The translations under genes were made by a program, and so were the position numbers. A stretch of DNA of 64,000 bases. Source: Clostridiaceae bacterium. GTDB taxonomy: Bacteria; Bacillota; Clostridia; Lachnospirales; Lachnospiraceae. Below are positions 8,554 to 16,162 of the stretch, in pieces; position 1 is the stretch's first letter; every line of letters begins with the position of its first letter. Under the pieces are notes generated by a model. That model made no database searches. It was not told where the DNA came from and worked only from the letters and a program-made list of their open reading frames with translations. The stretch covers positions 1-64,000 of the forward strand of contig QXWR01000032.1 of NCBI GenBank assembly GCA_009911065.1, given 5' to 3'.

Positions 8554-8802
8554 ATGGCGTATGATACGTTAGTCAGGGAAGCGAAAGACCTTCCAGAAGA
8601 TATGATAGAGCAGGTAATTGATTTTATGAGATTTTTGAAATATGCTTCGAAAAAAGAGCAGACAAAGCATTCTATAAGTAATAATATTACATTTCGCAGA
8701 ACGGTAAATCCGTTAGCGGATGAATTTATTTCTATGGCAGAGGATTTTGACGAAACACCAGAATGTTTTACGGATAAAAGAGTTCTTAATGCAATAGGAT
8801 AA
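8554..8802 (+). CDS. DUF2281/VapB-like orphan antitoxin-type protein
   Basis: An 82-aa acidic protein starting MAYDTLVREAKDLPEDMIEQ. The opening (AYDTLVREAKDLPEDMIEQVIDFMRFLKY) reads like the N-terminal helices of DUF2281-type antitoxins, in which a helix of the LP.E....V.DF..FL type is followed by an unstructured tail. The start chosen is the ATG at 8554 behind AAAGGATG, rather than the upstream in-frame TTG at 8536. No toxin gene lies on either side: a terminator and tRNA-Thr are upstream, and the tRNA cluster promoter follows 41 nt downstream. It is therefore a solitary antitoxin or a relic. The family assignment is tentative. Confidence 0.6.
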   Translation: MAYDTLVREAKDLPEDMIEQVIDFMRFLKYASKKEQTKHSISNNITFRRTVNPLADEFISMAEDFDETPECFTDKRVLNAIG

Positions 8803-8843
8803 TTATCTTACAGGAAAAATTTTGGGAAATTTTGCGAAATTCC

Positions 8844-8872
8844 TTGACAGAATGAAATTGGTGTTGTATAAT
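8844..8872 (+). promoter_or_regulatory. Consensus sigma-A promoter of the five-tRNA cluster
   Basis: A perfect TTGACA, 17-bp spacer and perfect TATAAT, 21 nt before tRNA-Asn. Confidence 0.92.
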
Positions 8873-8893
8873 ACCCTCGTTGTTCGCTGATAT

Positions 8894-8966
8894 TCCTCGA
8901 TAGCTCAGTCGGTAGAGCACGCGGCTGTTAACCGCGCTGTCGTAGGTTCAAGTCCTACTCGGGGAG
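8894..8966 (+). tRNA. tRNA-Asn(GTT)
   Basis: Acceptor TCCTCGA/TCGGGGA; anticodon stem CGCGG/CCGCG around CTGTTAA (GTT). First gene of the cluster. No CCA encoded. Confidence 0.94.
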
Positions 8967-8993
8967 TTTGGTCCATGGCGACCGGCATTTTGT

Positions 8994-9065
8994 GGCCCCA
9001 TGGTCAAGCGGTTAAGACATCGCCCTTTCACGGCGGTAACACGAGTTCGAATCTCGTTGGGGTCA
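8994..9065 (+). tRNA. tRNA-Glu(TTC)
   Basis: Acceptor GGCCCCA/TGGGGTC; anticodon loop CTTTCAC (TTC) in stem TCGCC/GGCGG; T-loop GTTCGAATC. Second gene of the cluster. Confidence 0.94.
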
Positions 9066-9081
9066 TTGGCAGTGAAATTTC

Positions 9082-9155
9082 GGACCTTTAGCTCAGTTGG
9101 TTAGAGCAACCGGCTCATAACCGGTCGGTCCTGGGTTCGAGTCCCCGAAGGTCCA
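9082..9155 (+). tRNA. tRNA-Met(CAT), elongator-type acceptor
   Basis: Acceptor GGACCTT/AAGGTCC with a normal G1:C72 pair, so it is not the initiator. Anticodon stem ACCGG/CCGGT around CTCATAA (CAT). A lysidine-modified tRNA-Ile2 cannot be excluded by eye. Confidence 0.9.
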
Positions 9156-9191
9156 TTGTAAGTACTTTTTCAACTGTATTAAGAAAGATCT

Positions 9192-9265
9192 GGCCCGGTG
9201 GCTCAGCTGGTTAGAGCGCCGCCCTGTCACGGCGGAGGTCGTGGGTTCGAATCCCATCCGGGTCG
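9192..9265 (+). tRNA. tRNA-Asp(GTC)
   Basis: Acceptor GGCCCGG/CCGGGTC with discriminator G; anticodon stem CCGCC/GGCGG around CTGTCAC (GTC). Confidence 0.94.
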
Positions 9266-9379
9266 CTGCAGTCAAAACGCACAGAAGTGGGTTTTGTCCA
9301 GTTAAGATTTAAGAAAGGATTTCACGGTGAGCAGTGAGAGTTCTGTGTGAGATCAATGAATTAAGAGGTTCTTATATTT

Positions 9380-9463
9380 GCGGGTATGGTGGAATAGGCA
9401 GACACAAGAGACTTAAAATCTCTCGGGAGCAATCTCGTGCCGGTTCAAGTCCGGCTACCCGCA
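9380..9463 (+). tRNA. tRNA-Leu(TAA)
   Basis: An 84-nt class II tRNA with a long variable arm (CGGGAGCAATCTCG). Acceptor GCGGGTA/TACCCGC; anticodon stem AGAGA/TCTCT around CTTAAAA (TAA). Last gene of the cluster. Confidence 0.94.
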
Positions 9464-9470
9464 TCATGTG

Positions 9471-9513
9471 GCGCGAAGCAGAGCATATGCGGTTTTAGCT
9501 TCGCGTCTTTTTT
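9471..9513 (+). terminator. Intrinsic terminator of the tRNA cluster
   Basis: CGCGAAGC pairs with GCTTCGCG, followed by TCTTTTTT, 8 nt after tRNA-Leu. Confidence 0.85.
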
Positions 9514-9616
9514 GCGTATAAAAGTGATAAAGCTGGCAAAAATTTCAGTAAGCGAGACAACCGTTTCAAGCAGTTTCATAAAGAAAAGAAAAACGGAAAA
9601 AAGGAGGCCAGAATGG

Positions 9617-9847
9617 ATGAGCAGGCTGAATGTAAAATTTGAAGATCCGAGAGAAGTGGCGGATTTTGTAAACCGGGTGGAAAAGTACCCATATGCAATG
9701 GATTTATCCAGAGGCAGCGTGGTGGTGGACGCCAAGTCTTTGATGGGAATATTAGTTTTGGGACTTGGTCAGGTGGTGAGTCTTCGGATTTATGCAGACG
9801 AGTGCAGCCAGCTGCGGGAGGAAATAGAACCTTACATTATGGCATAA
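9617..9847 (+). CDS. HPr-like domain protein without the phospho-His
   Basis: A 76-aa protein with the HPr fold signature. The segment DAKSLMGILVLGLG aligns with the Ser46 region of HPr (NLKSIMGVMSLG), so the regulatory Ser is kept. Where HPr has GIHARPA with catalytic His15, this protein has EDPREVAD, with no His at all in the region. It cannot carry PTS phosphate on His, which makes it more like a regulatory Crh-type protein. The ATG at 9617 is chosen because AAGGAGG lies 9 nt upstream; the longer open frame runs back into tRNA-Leu. It is followed 58 nt later by a DUF815 ATPase, perhaps co-transcribed. Confidence 0.75.
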   Translation: MSRLNVKFEDPREVADFVNRVEKYPYAMDLSRGSVVVDAKSLMGILVLGLGQVVSLRIYADECSQLREEIEPYIMA

Positions 9848-9905
9848 GAAAAAGGGAATCCATGTCATTTTCATGTAAACCGAAACAAAAGGGAGAAGGA
9901 TAAAG

Positions 9906-11210
9906 ATGTACAGAATTGTTTCCAGATTGCTGATTTACGGCGACATGCCAGAAGATACGATTTTGATGGAGTTAGCAGATATTGTCCGTCAGATGGATGA
10001 GGGAAGCCAGAATAAGGAAGAGCTGACGACCCGCGTGTATACTCAGATTCGACATCTTTTACAGGTAGCCACAGATTATGGGTTTGACAGAAATCTATGG
10101 CATAATTATTTGACCTTTTTGCTGATTACCAGTGAAAATCCGTTCAGCATTACCTGTGAGAAAGTAGGGGCCAATGAGGGAAGCGTCAATGATTTTGCCA
10201 AAGGAGATTTCCGGGCGTTCCAAGAACTGTTTGCCTATGATTTCAGCCGGGTGGAAGAGGTTTTGGGAGTAGACTGTTTTCGCAGAATTTCCAATTATCA
10301 GGCCATTGGAAAAAAAGAGCGGATGTATAATAAAAATGTCAGCGAAAAGGTGCAGGCATTAAGCGTGAAGCTGGAGCAGGCAAAAGATGAAAATGATTTT
10401 TTTGACTGTGTGACCGGATTTTACAGAGATTACGGGGTGGGGATGTTTGGACTAAACAAGGCGTTTCGCATCACATCCGGTTCTTTGGGACGGGTGGTTT
10501 TCCACCCCATTAACAATATGGACATGGTGATGCTGAAGGATTTGGTGGGATATGAGATTCAGAAAAAGAAGCTTATTGACAATACCAAGGCTTTTGTTCA
10601 GGGAAAGAAAGCCAACAACGTGCTGCTGTTTGGTGACAGCGGCACCGGCAAATCCACCAGCATCAAAGCCATTGTCAATGAATTTTACCCACAGGGTCTT
10701 CGGATGATTGAAATCTACAAACATCAGTTTAAAGATTTGTCAGCTGTGATTGCTCAGATTAAAAACCGGAATTACAAGTTTATTATTTATATGGATGACC
10801 TTTCCTTTGAAGAATTTGAGGTGGAGTACAAGTTTTTAAAGGCAGTGATTGAAGGGGGCGTGGAGACGCGTCCAGACAATATTTTAATCTATGCCACCTC
10901 CAACCGGCGTCATCTGATTAAGGAAAACTGGAGCGACCGGGATGACATGGAACATGGAGGCGGAATACACCGGTCTGATACCATGGAAGAGAAGCTGTCT
11001 TTGGTAAACCGATTCGGCGTTACCATCAGTTTCTCCAAGCCGTCCCAGAAGGAATATTTCCACATTGTAAAAGAGTTGGCAGACCGGGTGGGAATCACTA
11101 TAGAAGAAAAGGAGCTTTTTGCAGAGGCCAACAAGTGGGAGCTTTCCCACGGGGGAATTTCCGGACGGACAGCTCAGCAGTTTATAAACTATCTGCTGGG
11201 ACAGATGTAA
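9906..11210 (+). CDS. DUF815 family AAA+ ATPase
   Basis: A 434-aa cytoplasmic ATPase. Residues 1-200 form a helical N-terminal region. The AAA core starts with NNVLLFGDSGTGKST (Walker A about 243-251) and has FIIYMDDLSFEEFE (Walker B about 292-302), a sensor-1-like ILIYATSNRRHL with the Asn, and a C-terminal Arg-containing lid. The pattern NRRHLI..NWSD.DD..H..D...EKLSL..RFG is the DUF815 signature. The cellular role is unknown. Neighbours are an HPr-like regulator upstream and a lysozyme with its own promoter downstream. The start is supported by GGGAGAAGG upstream. Confidence 0.88.
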   Translation: MYRIVSRLLIYGDMPEDTILMELADIVRQMDEGSQNKEELTTRVYTQIRHLLQVATDYGFDRNLWHNYLTFLLITSENPFSITCEKVGANEGSVNDFAKGDFRAFQELFAYDFSRVEEVLGVDCFRRISNYQAIGKKERMYNKNVSEKVQALSVKLEQAKDENDFFDCVTGFYRDYGVGMFGLNKAFRITSGSLGRVVFHPINNMDMVMLKDLVGYEIQKKKLIDNTKAFVQGKKANNVLLFGDSGTGKSTSIKAIVNEFYPQGLRMIEIYKHQFKDLSAVIAQIKNRNYKFIIYMDDLSFEEFEVEYKFLKAVIEGGVETRPDNILIYATSNRRHLIKENWSDRDDMEHGGGIHRSDTMEEKLSLVNRFGVTISFSKPSQKEYFHIVKELADRVGITIEEKELFAEANKWELSHGGISGRTAQQFINYLLGQM

Positions 11211-11338
11211 AAAGCAAGGGATGTTGACCACACTAGATGGTATGTTTTAAATGATTTTTTTGATCTATCGGAAAAATATTTCAGGATAAAATTTAACACT
11301 TTTGCAAAGAATTTTCAAAAATTGTAATAAATTCTTCC

Positions 11339-11367
11339 TTGCATAGAAAACCAAGTGCTGGTACAAT
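11339..11367 (+). promoter_or_regulatory. Sigma-A promoter of the GH25 lysozyme
   Basis: TTGCAT, 17-bp spacer, TACAAT. This promoter overlaps an alternative upstream in-frame TTG, which argues for the downstream ATG at 11405 as the real start. Confidence 0.65.
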
Positions 11368-11404
11368 ATTTTCATTCGTAGATGAAGAAAGGGATGACTG
11401 GTTT

Positions 11405-12343
11405 ATGGGACAAGGATGGGTAATTGGCATGTTGACGGGAGCTTTGATTTTTCAGATTGCGGCAGGGGCAGTTGCGCCGGCTTATGGAAAGTTGGAGGAA
11501 CGTTTAACCGTGCAGGACGGACAGTTTATCCGTGCCAATGGGACAGCCATTGAAGGAGCTGTGGCCAAAGGAATTACCGTTTCAAAGTACCAGAACCGGG
11601 CAGGGGAGATTGACTGGGGCAGGGTGGCAGGAGACCATGTGACCTTTGCCATGATACGCCTGGGCTATCATGAAGATTTGGACCCGTACTTTGATGAGAA
11701 TATGCAGGGGGCCATCAATCAGGGAATCAGCGCCGGGGTGTTTTTGTATACCCAGGCTATGGATGTGGAGACAGCCAGAGAAGAAGCCCGGTTTGTTCTG
11801 GAGAAAATAAAGGATTATCCCGTATCCTATCCAGTGGCTTATGATGTGGAGTCTCAGTATCTTTTGGATATGGGGAAGACGCCGGAAGAACTGGCATGGC
11901 AGGTCAACGCATTTTGTGAGGTCATAGCAGAGGCTGGATACCGTCCTGTGGTGTATGGGAATCACCGATGGCTGACTTCCTACATTGACACATCTCAGAT
12001 TCCTTATGATATTTGGTATGCCCGGTATGAAACTTCGGTCAATGAATTTCCCAACCGGACCATCTGGCAGTACACGGATGCAGGGCAGGTGGACGGGATT
12101 CAGGGCGAAGTGTGTATAGAGATTGCCTTTGCGAACTACCAGGATTTGTTTCCAGGAACCGGATGGCGGCAGATTAATGGAAACCGGTATTATTATAAGG
12201 ATTACGCAAAGCAGACCGGATGGCTTCAACTGGAGGATGGCTGGTACTTTTTAAAGGAGGACGGCAGCATGGTTTTTGGAGAAGCCTATGAGGTAGAGGG
12301 AGTTATGTACCAGTTTGATGAGAACGGAAAATGGGTGGAATGA
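11405..12343 (+). CDS. Secreted GH25-family lysozyme with C-terminal cell-wall-binding repeats
   Basis: 312 aa from the ATG at 11405. A hydrophobic N-terminal segment (about residues 5-25) acts as signal or anchor. The GH25 muramidase domain (about 52-255) shows KGITVSKYQN...IDW, FAMIRLGYHEDLDPYF, VFLYTQA, YPVAYDVES (D147, E149, the catalytic DxE pair), VVYGNHRWL and IWQYTDAG. GH25 enzymes normally start GIDVS with a catalytic-site Asp; here that position is Thr. The C-terminus (about 262-312) has glycine/aromatic repeats (WRQINGNRYYYKDYAKQTGW, then WYFLKEDGSM) of the cell-wall/choline-binding type. It should cut peptidoglycan glycan chains outside the cell. A terminator follows. Confidence 0.87.
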   Translation: MGQGWVIGMLTGALIFQIAAGAVAPAYGKLEERLTVQDGQFIRANGTAIEGAVAKGITVSKYQNRAGEIDWGRVAGDHVTFAMIRLGYHEDLDPYFDENMQGAINQGISAGVFLYTQAMDVETAREEARFVLEKIKDYPVSYPVAYDVESQYLLDMGKTPEELAWQVNAFCEVIAEAGYRPVVYGNHRWLTSYIDTSQIPYDIWYARYETSVNEFPNRTIWQYTDAGQVDGIQGEVCIEIAFANYQDLFPGTGWRQINGNRYYYKDYAKQTGWLQLEDGWYFLKEDGSMVFGEAYEVEGVMYQFDENGKWVE

Positions 12344-12391
12344 TGTTTTAAACACCCTGTAAGAAGTCATAAAAGTAAAAGAAAACTATTG

Positions 12392-12439
12392 TCACTCAAA
12401 CGTCGATTTTGTAAGATCAGCGTTTGAGTGATTTTTTTG
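12392..12439 (+). terminator. Intrinsic terminator of the lysozyme gene
   Basis: TCACTCAAACG pairs with CGTTTGAGTGA across an 18-nt loop, followed by T7. Confidence 0.85.
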
Positions 12440-12545
12440 TTTCAGACAATTTCAACCAATCGTTTCTGATAACCGAGAACGGTTTCTTTTCATTTGTTTG
12501 GCCGCATTTTTGGGAGCTGGAAATAGACAGTTTTTCTGTCCTTCG

Positions 12546-12707
12546 TCAGGTTTGTGGATTTCCCAGTTGATTTTGTGTCAGAAATTCTTTCAGAATCAGG
12601 TTGATGTATTGGGAAAAGGACCGGTCATCGGCTTCTGCCAGAATTTTTAACTGTTCAATAATATCGGCATCTAAAGTGACGCTGACCTTTGTTTTTAATG
12701 GTTTCAT
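12546..12707 (-). CDS. Small ribbon-helix-helix (Arc/CopG-like) DNA-binding protein
   Basis: A 53-aa leftward protein. It begins MKPLKTKVSVTLDADIIEQL; the VSVTLD strand, a helix (IIEQLKILAEA) and the turn DDRSFSQYINLILKEFL form a classic ribbon-helix-helix with the expected spacing. Start ATG 12707 with AAGGAG upstream. Such proteins bind DNA as dimers and often repress their own promoter. No toxin gene is adjacent: the neighbours are the lysozyme terminator and the divergent MBOAT gene. The divergent region carries three GTAGG-centred direct repeats, plausible operators that would also cover the MBOAT promoter. Confidence 0.8.
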   Translation of the reverse strand: MKPLKTKVSVTLDADIIEQLKILAEADDRSFSQYINLILKEFLTQNQLGNPQT

Positions 12708-12734
12708 ACAATACTCCTTTTTCGTATACTATAG

Positions 12735-12800
12735 CATTTTGTAGGTTTAAGTATTGACTTATCGCATAAAGTAGGATAAAGTAATATTTTGTAGGATTAA
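12735..12800 (+). promoter_or_regulatory. Three direct repeats (TTTTGTAGGWTTAA type), candidate operator
   Basis: ATTTTGTAGGTTTAA, ATAAAGTAGGATAAA and ATTTTGTAGGATTAA have their GTAGG cores at 12741, 12771 and 12791, spaced 30 and 20 bp, so all lie on one DNA face. They lie between divergent genes and overlap a possible rightward promoter (TTGACT 12754-12759, 17 bp, TAAAGT) and the leftward -10 TATAGT near 12727-12732. Operator function is inferred. Confidence 0.55.
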
Positions 12801-12834
12801 AAATCAGACAATAACTTTGTGGGGATAATGAGAG

Positions 12835-14346
12835 ATGATCTATATTTCACTGTATTTTTATGTGTTTGTGGGAGGAATGGTATTATTATATTATGTTTTG
12901 CCAAAGAAATTCCGGTGGCTTGTCCTTTTAGCTGGGAGCATAGGATTTTATTACAAAATTTCACAAAAAGGTTTTTGGGTGTTTCTTGCTACCTTAGCGG
13001 CTGGATACGGATTGGGAATCGGATTGGAGTCTGGAAAAAGGGAGAAAGAAAAAAAGCTGACGGATGAGACGAAAGAATCAGGGAGAGCCGGGAAGGCAAA
13101 GGAGGGAAAAAAGCCGGGAAGATGGCTTCTTGTTGTGGGCATTTTTCTTCTGGCAGTTCCTTTGGTGGTCACAAAGAACGGGGATTTTGTCTTAAAGTCC
13201 TTGTTACATAGAAAATCCTATCCATGGATTGTGCCGGTGGGAATGTCTTTTTATACCTTGCAGATGATTTCTTATTTGGTGGATGTTTTTCGCGGGAAAA
13301 TCAAGGCTTTGAGAAATCCGGGAAAGTTTGCTTTGTTTGTCACATTTTTTCCCCAGGTGGTTCAAGGTCCCATTCCCCGGTATGAACAACTGGGAAATCA
13401 GCTTTATGAAGGGCATCCATTTGAAGAAAAAGAATTTTGCAAAGGGCTGCAGCTGATTGTGTGGGGATTTTTTCTGAAATTTATGATTGCGGACAAAGCA
13501 TCGATTGTGGTCAACCAGGTGTTTGACCATTGGAAAGCCTACCAGGGAGGTTATGTGCTTGTGGCAGGGGTGTTGTACAGCATTCAGCTGTACACCGATT
13601 TTTTATCCTGTGTGTGTCTGTCAAAAGGAGTGGCAGAGCTGTTTGGGATTCATCTGGCCGATAATTTCCGGCGTCCTTATCTGGCAGAATCGGTAAAAGA
13701 ATTTTGGGGAAGGTGGCACATTTCTTTAAGCAGCTGGCTGCGGGACTATATTTACATTCCCCTGGGAGGAAACCGGAAAGGAAGATTTCGGAAATATGTT
13801 CACATTTTTGTGGTGTTTACCATCAGCGGAATCTGGCATGGGGCAGGGTATAAGTATTTGTTTTGGGGATGGGTCCACGGCATTTATCAGATTGGGGGAG
13901 ATCTGACAAAGGGACTGCAAAATAAGATGTATGATCGTCTGCACATGGCAGAAGGAGGAAAAGCGAGGACCTGGTGCAGGCGGCTTGGAACCTGGTTTTT
14001 GGTGATGATCGCCTGGATTATTTTTCGGGCGGACAGTCTCCGGGAAGGCATTGCCATGGTTTATAAAATGATTACCGTGTATAACCCCTGGATTTTTTTC
14101 GACGATTCCCTGCTGAGGTTGGGCCTTTCTTGGAAGGAATGGGGAATGCTGGGGATTTCCTTGTGGGTGCTTTGCAAGGTGGAACAGACGCAGGAAAAGG
14201 AAGCTTTGGATGTGAGGGACCGGATTTTAAGACAGCCGCTGGTCCTTCAGTGGGGACTCTATCTGGCAGCGGTGGCATTTATCATGGTGTTTGGAACTTA
14301 TGGGTTTGGGTTTAACGCTGCAGATTTTATTTATGGAGGATTTTGA
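12835..14346 (+). CDS. MBOAT family membrane O-acyltransferase (AlgI/DltB-like)
   Basis: A 503-aa polytopic membrane protein that passes acyl groups (usually acetyl) across the membrane to a surface polymer. Family blocks are clear: VPVGMSFYTLQMISYLVDV (135-151), FFPQVVQGPIPRYEQL, FWGRWHISLSSWLRDYIYIP with H295, and GIWHGAGYKYLFWGWVHG with the catalytic-type H335. A charged cytoplasmic loop (about 67-96) is inserted near the N-terminus. The match to FWxRWHISLSxWLRDYIYIPLGGNR suggests an AlgI/PatA-like subgroup. It is followed with a tiny gap by an SGNH partner, the usual two-protein arrangement. The substrate (teichoic acid, capsule or peptidoglycan) cannot be deduced. Confidence 0.92.
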   Translation: MIYISLYFYVFVGGMVLLYYVLPKKFRWLVLLAGSIGFYYKISQKGFWVFLATLAAGYGLGIGLESGKREKEKKLTDETKESGRAGKAKEGKKPGRWLLVVGIFLLAVPLVVTKNGDFVLKSLLHRKSYPWIVPVGMSFYTLQMISYLVDVFRGKIKALRNPGKFALFVTFFPQVVQGPIPRYEQLGNQLYEGHPFEEKEFCKGLQLIVWGFFLKFMIADKASIVVNQVFDHWKAYQGGYVLVAGVLYSIQLYTDFLSCVCLSKGVAELFGIHLADNFRRPYLAESVKEFWGRWHISLSSWLRDYIYIPLGGNRKGRFRKYVHIFVVFTISGIWHGAGYKYLFWGWVHGIYQIGGDLTKGLQNKMYDRLHMAEGGKARTWCRRLGTWFLVMIAWIIFRADSLREGIAMVYKMITVYNPWIFFDDSLLRLGLSWKEWGMLGISLWVLCKVEQTQEKEALDVRDRILRQPLVLQWGLYLAAVAFIMVFGTYGFGFNAADFIYGGF

Positions 14347-14372
14347 GAACAAAAGAGGACGGAGGATTTGTT

Positions 14373-15935
14373 GTGGCACAGAAAAGGGAAACTAGGAAAA
14401 AACGGGGAGCATTTGTTTTAAAGTCCATTGTGTTTTTATGTCTGATGGGAATTGTGATTGGCGGGGTGAACCGGACTCTTACCCTCAAATACCGGCATAA
14501 TGTGACCAATCCCCTGACAGAGACTTACAAAGGATTTTACCGGATGAAGCCGGGGACCGTGGATGTTTTGATTCTTGGAAGCAGTCAGGCGGCATCTGGA
14601 ATCAATCCACAGGAGCTTTATAATGGCTTTGGGGTAAGAAGCTATAACCTGGGAAGCAATCATCAAAGCCTGTGGGCTTCTTATTTCTGGCTGAAAGAGG
14701 CTTATAAATACCAGTCTCCAAAGGCAGTGATTTTAGACTGTTATGAGCTTTTCCGGGACTGTAAAGGGGATGAGATTGCAACTCGTCAGGCTTTTGACGA
14801 AATGCGGTGGGGACTGGTAAAATGGGAGGCAGTTAAGACAATCTGCAGTTTGAACGAGGAATTGTCTTGGCAAAGTTATTTTCTCACCAATCTCCGTTTT
14901 CATAGCCGGTGGACGGGACTGAATGAAAATGATTTTACCTGGGGAGAGTTTGCTTTCGTGCCCCAGTTAAAGGGATTCTGGCTGTACCGGGGCAAATGCG
15001 GGTTTCAGGAGTTTACGCCTTTTGAGGCGGATTATGAAAGGGAAAAGCAAGGACAAAAGGAAACACAAAATCCGGCAGACAATTTGGAGCAGACGATTTT
15101 TCAGGAACCGGCAAAGGAGTATCTGGATAAGATTTTTCGTCTCTGTCAGGACCATGGCACAGAATTGATTTTAATAAAAACCCCTACTATGGCGCAGACT
15201 TTGGAGCGGCACAATGCTTTGGCCGATTATGCAGGTAAATATGGCCTTGGATTTTATGATTTTAATGAGAAAAAGCTGTATGAAGAGATTGGATTTGATT
15301 ATGGACAGGATATGAGCGACAACAACACCAAGGGAGATAAAAATGCCCACTCCAATCCCTCAGGAGCCAGAAAGATAACCAGCTATATGGGAAAGGAGTT
15401 GTCAGAGCAATACGGGCTGGGTTCCCGAAAGGATGATCAGTGGGAAGAAACCAGGGATTTTGGCGACGGAGTCTGGAAGGATTTTCAGCTTCGGTATGAA
15501 ACTCGTATGGAAAATTATCTGGAAATGCTGAACGATTCCCGGTATACGGTGTTCATTGGGGTTAAGGAGGATGGATGTTCTTATCTTGGGGAAGGGATTC
15601 AAAAGAAATTGCAAGAATTGGGGCTGAAATCAGACTGGACAAAAGAAGAGAAAAAAAGCTATTTTGCAGTGGTGGAAGCAGGACGGGTTTTAAGTGAGAA
15701 AATGTCAAAAGAGCGGTTGGAGGAGCTGGGGTCTTTTCGGGAAGGCAAGGTAATTTATCAGATTGTTAGCGCAGGAGGGGAAAGCGGCAATGACTGTTCC
15801 ATTAAAATCAATGGAGGGGAACAGGCAAAACGAAAACGGGGATGGAACATTGTGGTGTATAACCATGAGCTTCGGTGCGTGGTAGATTCGGTTTGCTTTG
15901 ATGTAGGGACCCAGGAGCTGACAGCCACCCGGTAA
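14373..15935 (+). CDS. SGNH-hydrolase-like partner (AlgJ/DltD-type) with C-terminal ILEI/FAM3-like domain
   Basis: 520 aa from the GTG at 14373, which has GGAGG 7 nt upstream; a TTG at 14343 overlapping the previous stop is the alternative. One N-terminal TM helix (about 14-33) anchors an extracytoplasmic domain. VLILGSSQAASGINP (about 65-79) carries the SGNH nucleophile Ser block, and NAHSNPSGARKI, near residue 335, the Asp/His-type block. It should complete acyl transfer started by the MBOAT protein just upstream. Residues about 391-520 form a separate module: YTVFIGVKEDG, SYFAVVEAGRVLSEKM, IKINGG and RGWNIVVYNHELRCVVDSVCFD. By memory this resembles the interleukin-like EMT inducer (ILEI/FAM3/PANDER) fold seen at the ends of some bacterial surface-polymer enzymes. 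Confidence 0.78.
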   Translation: MAQKRETRKKRGAFVLKSIVFLCLMGIVIGGVNRTLTLKYRHNVTNPLTETYKGFYRMKPGTVDVLILGSSQAASGINPQELYNGFGVRSYNLGSNHQSLWASYFWLKEAYKYQSPKAVILDCYELFRDCKGDEIATRQAFDEMRWGLVKWEAVKTICSLNEELSWQSYFLTNLRFHSRWTGLNENDFTWGEFAFVPQLKGFWLYRGKCGFQEFTPFEADYEREKQGQKETQNPADNLEQTIFQEPAKEYLDKIFRLCQDHGTELILIKTPTMAQTLERHNALADYAGKYGLGFYDFNEKKLYEEIGFDYGQDMSDNNTKGDKNAHSNPSGARKITSYMGKELSEQYGLGSRKDDQWEETRDFGDGVWKDFQLRYETRMENYLEMLNDSRYTVFIGVKEDGCSYLGEGIQKKLQELGLKSDWTKEEKKSYFAVVEAGRVLSEKMSKERLEELGSFREGKVIYQIVSAGGESGNDCSIKINGGEQAKRKRGWNIVVYNHELRCVVDSVCFDVGTQELTATR

Positions 15936-15969
15936 AGGAGGGGGATGGTCAAGAAAAGAGAAGAAAAAC

Positions 15970-15998
15970 TTGACAAATTCCTTTGGTTAGCGTAAAAT
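15970..15998 (+). promoter_or_regulatory. Consensus sigma-A promoter of the metNIQ leader
   Basis: TTGACA, 17-bp spacer, TAAAAT. Predicted transcription start is near 16005, giving a leader of about 275 nt before metN that contains a Met-rich ORF and a terminator. A short ACAAGA/TCTTGT inverted repeat lies at 16013-16025. Confidence 0.85.
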
Positions 15999-16063
15999 AC
16001 GCTCATGGGTCTTTACAAGATTCTTGTTGATTGGTTTCGTTTATTTAAGGATGGAGAATCGTT

Positions 16064-16162
16064 ATGGATAACCGGACAAGCCTGCAGATGAATAAGATGG
16101 GGATGAGCGGCATGATGATGTGCATGTGCCGCATGTTCGTATGCTTAAAAAGTGTTGGATAA
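16064..16162 (+). CDS. Methionine/cysteine-rich leader peptide (32 aa) upstream of metNIQ
   Basis: ATG 16064 is preceded by AAGGATGGAG with good spacing and ends at TAA 16160-16162. Nine of 32 residues are Met and three are Cys, most of them in the core MGMSGMMMCMCRMFVC. It sits between a consensus promoter and an intrinsic terminator, with the methionine transporter genes next. Inside it, GCGGCA (16107-16112) can pair with TGCCGC (16127-16132), and GCATG-TTCG-TATGC forms a second hairpin (16131-16144). This is the layout of an amino-acid attenuation leader in which ribosome stalling at Met/Cys codons would decide read-through. Function is inferred. The alternative is a small metal-binding Met/Cys peptide. 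Confidence 0.8.
   Translation: MDNRTSLQMNKMGMSGMMMCMCRMFVCLKSVG

Noticed and set aside
9093-9275. Leftward frame across tRNA-Met and tRNA-Asp
   Set aside because: Antisense of tRNA genes.
8880-9470. rRNA operon near the tRNA cluster
   Set aside because: No 16S, 23S or 5S sequence is present; the cluster has its own promoter and terminator.
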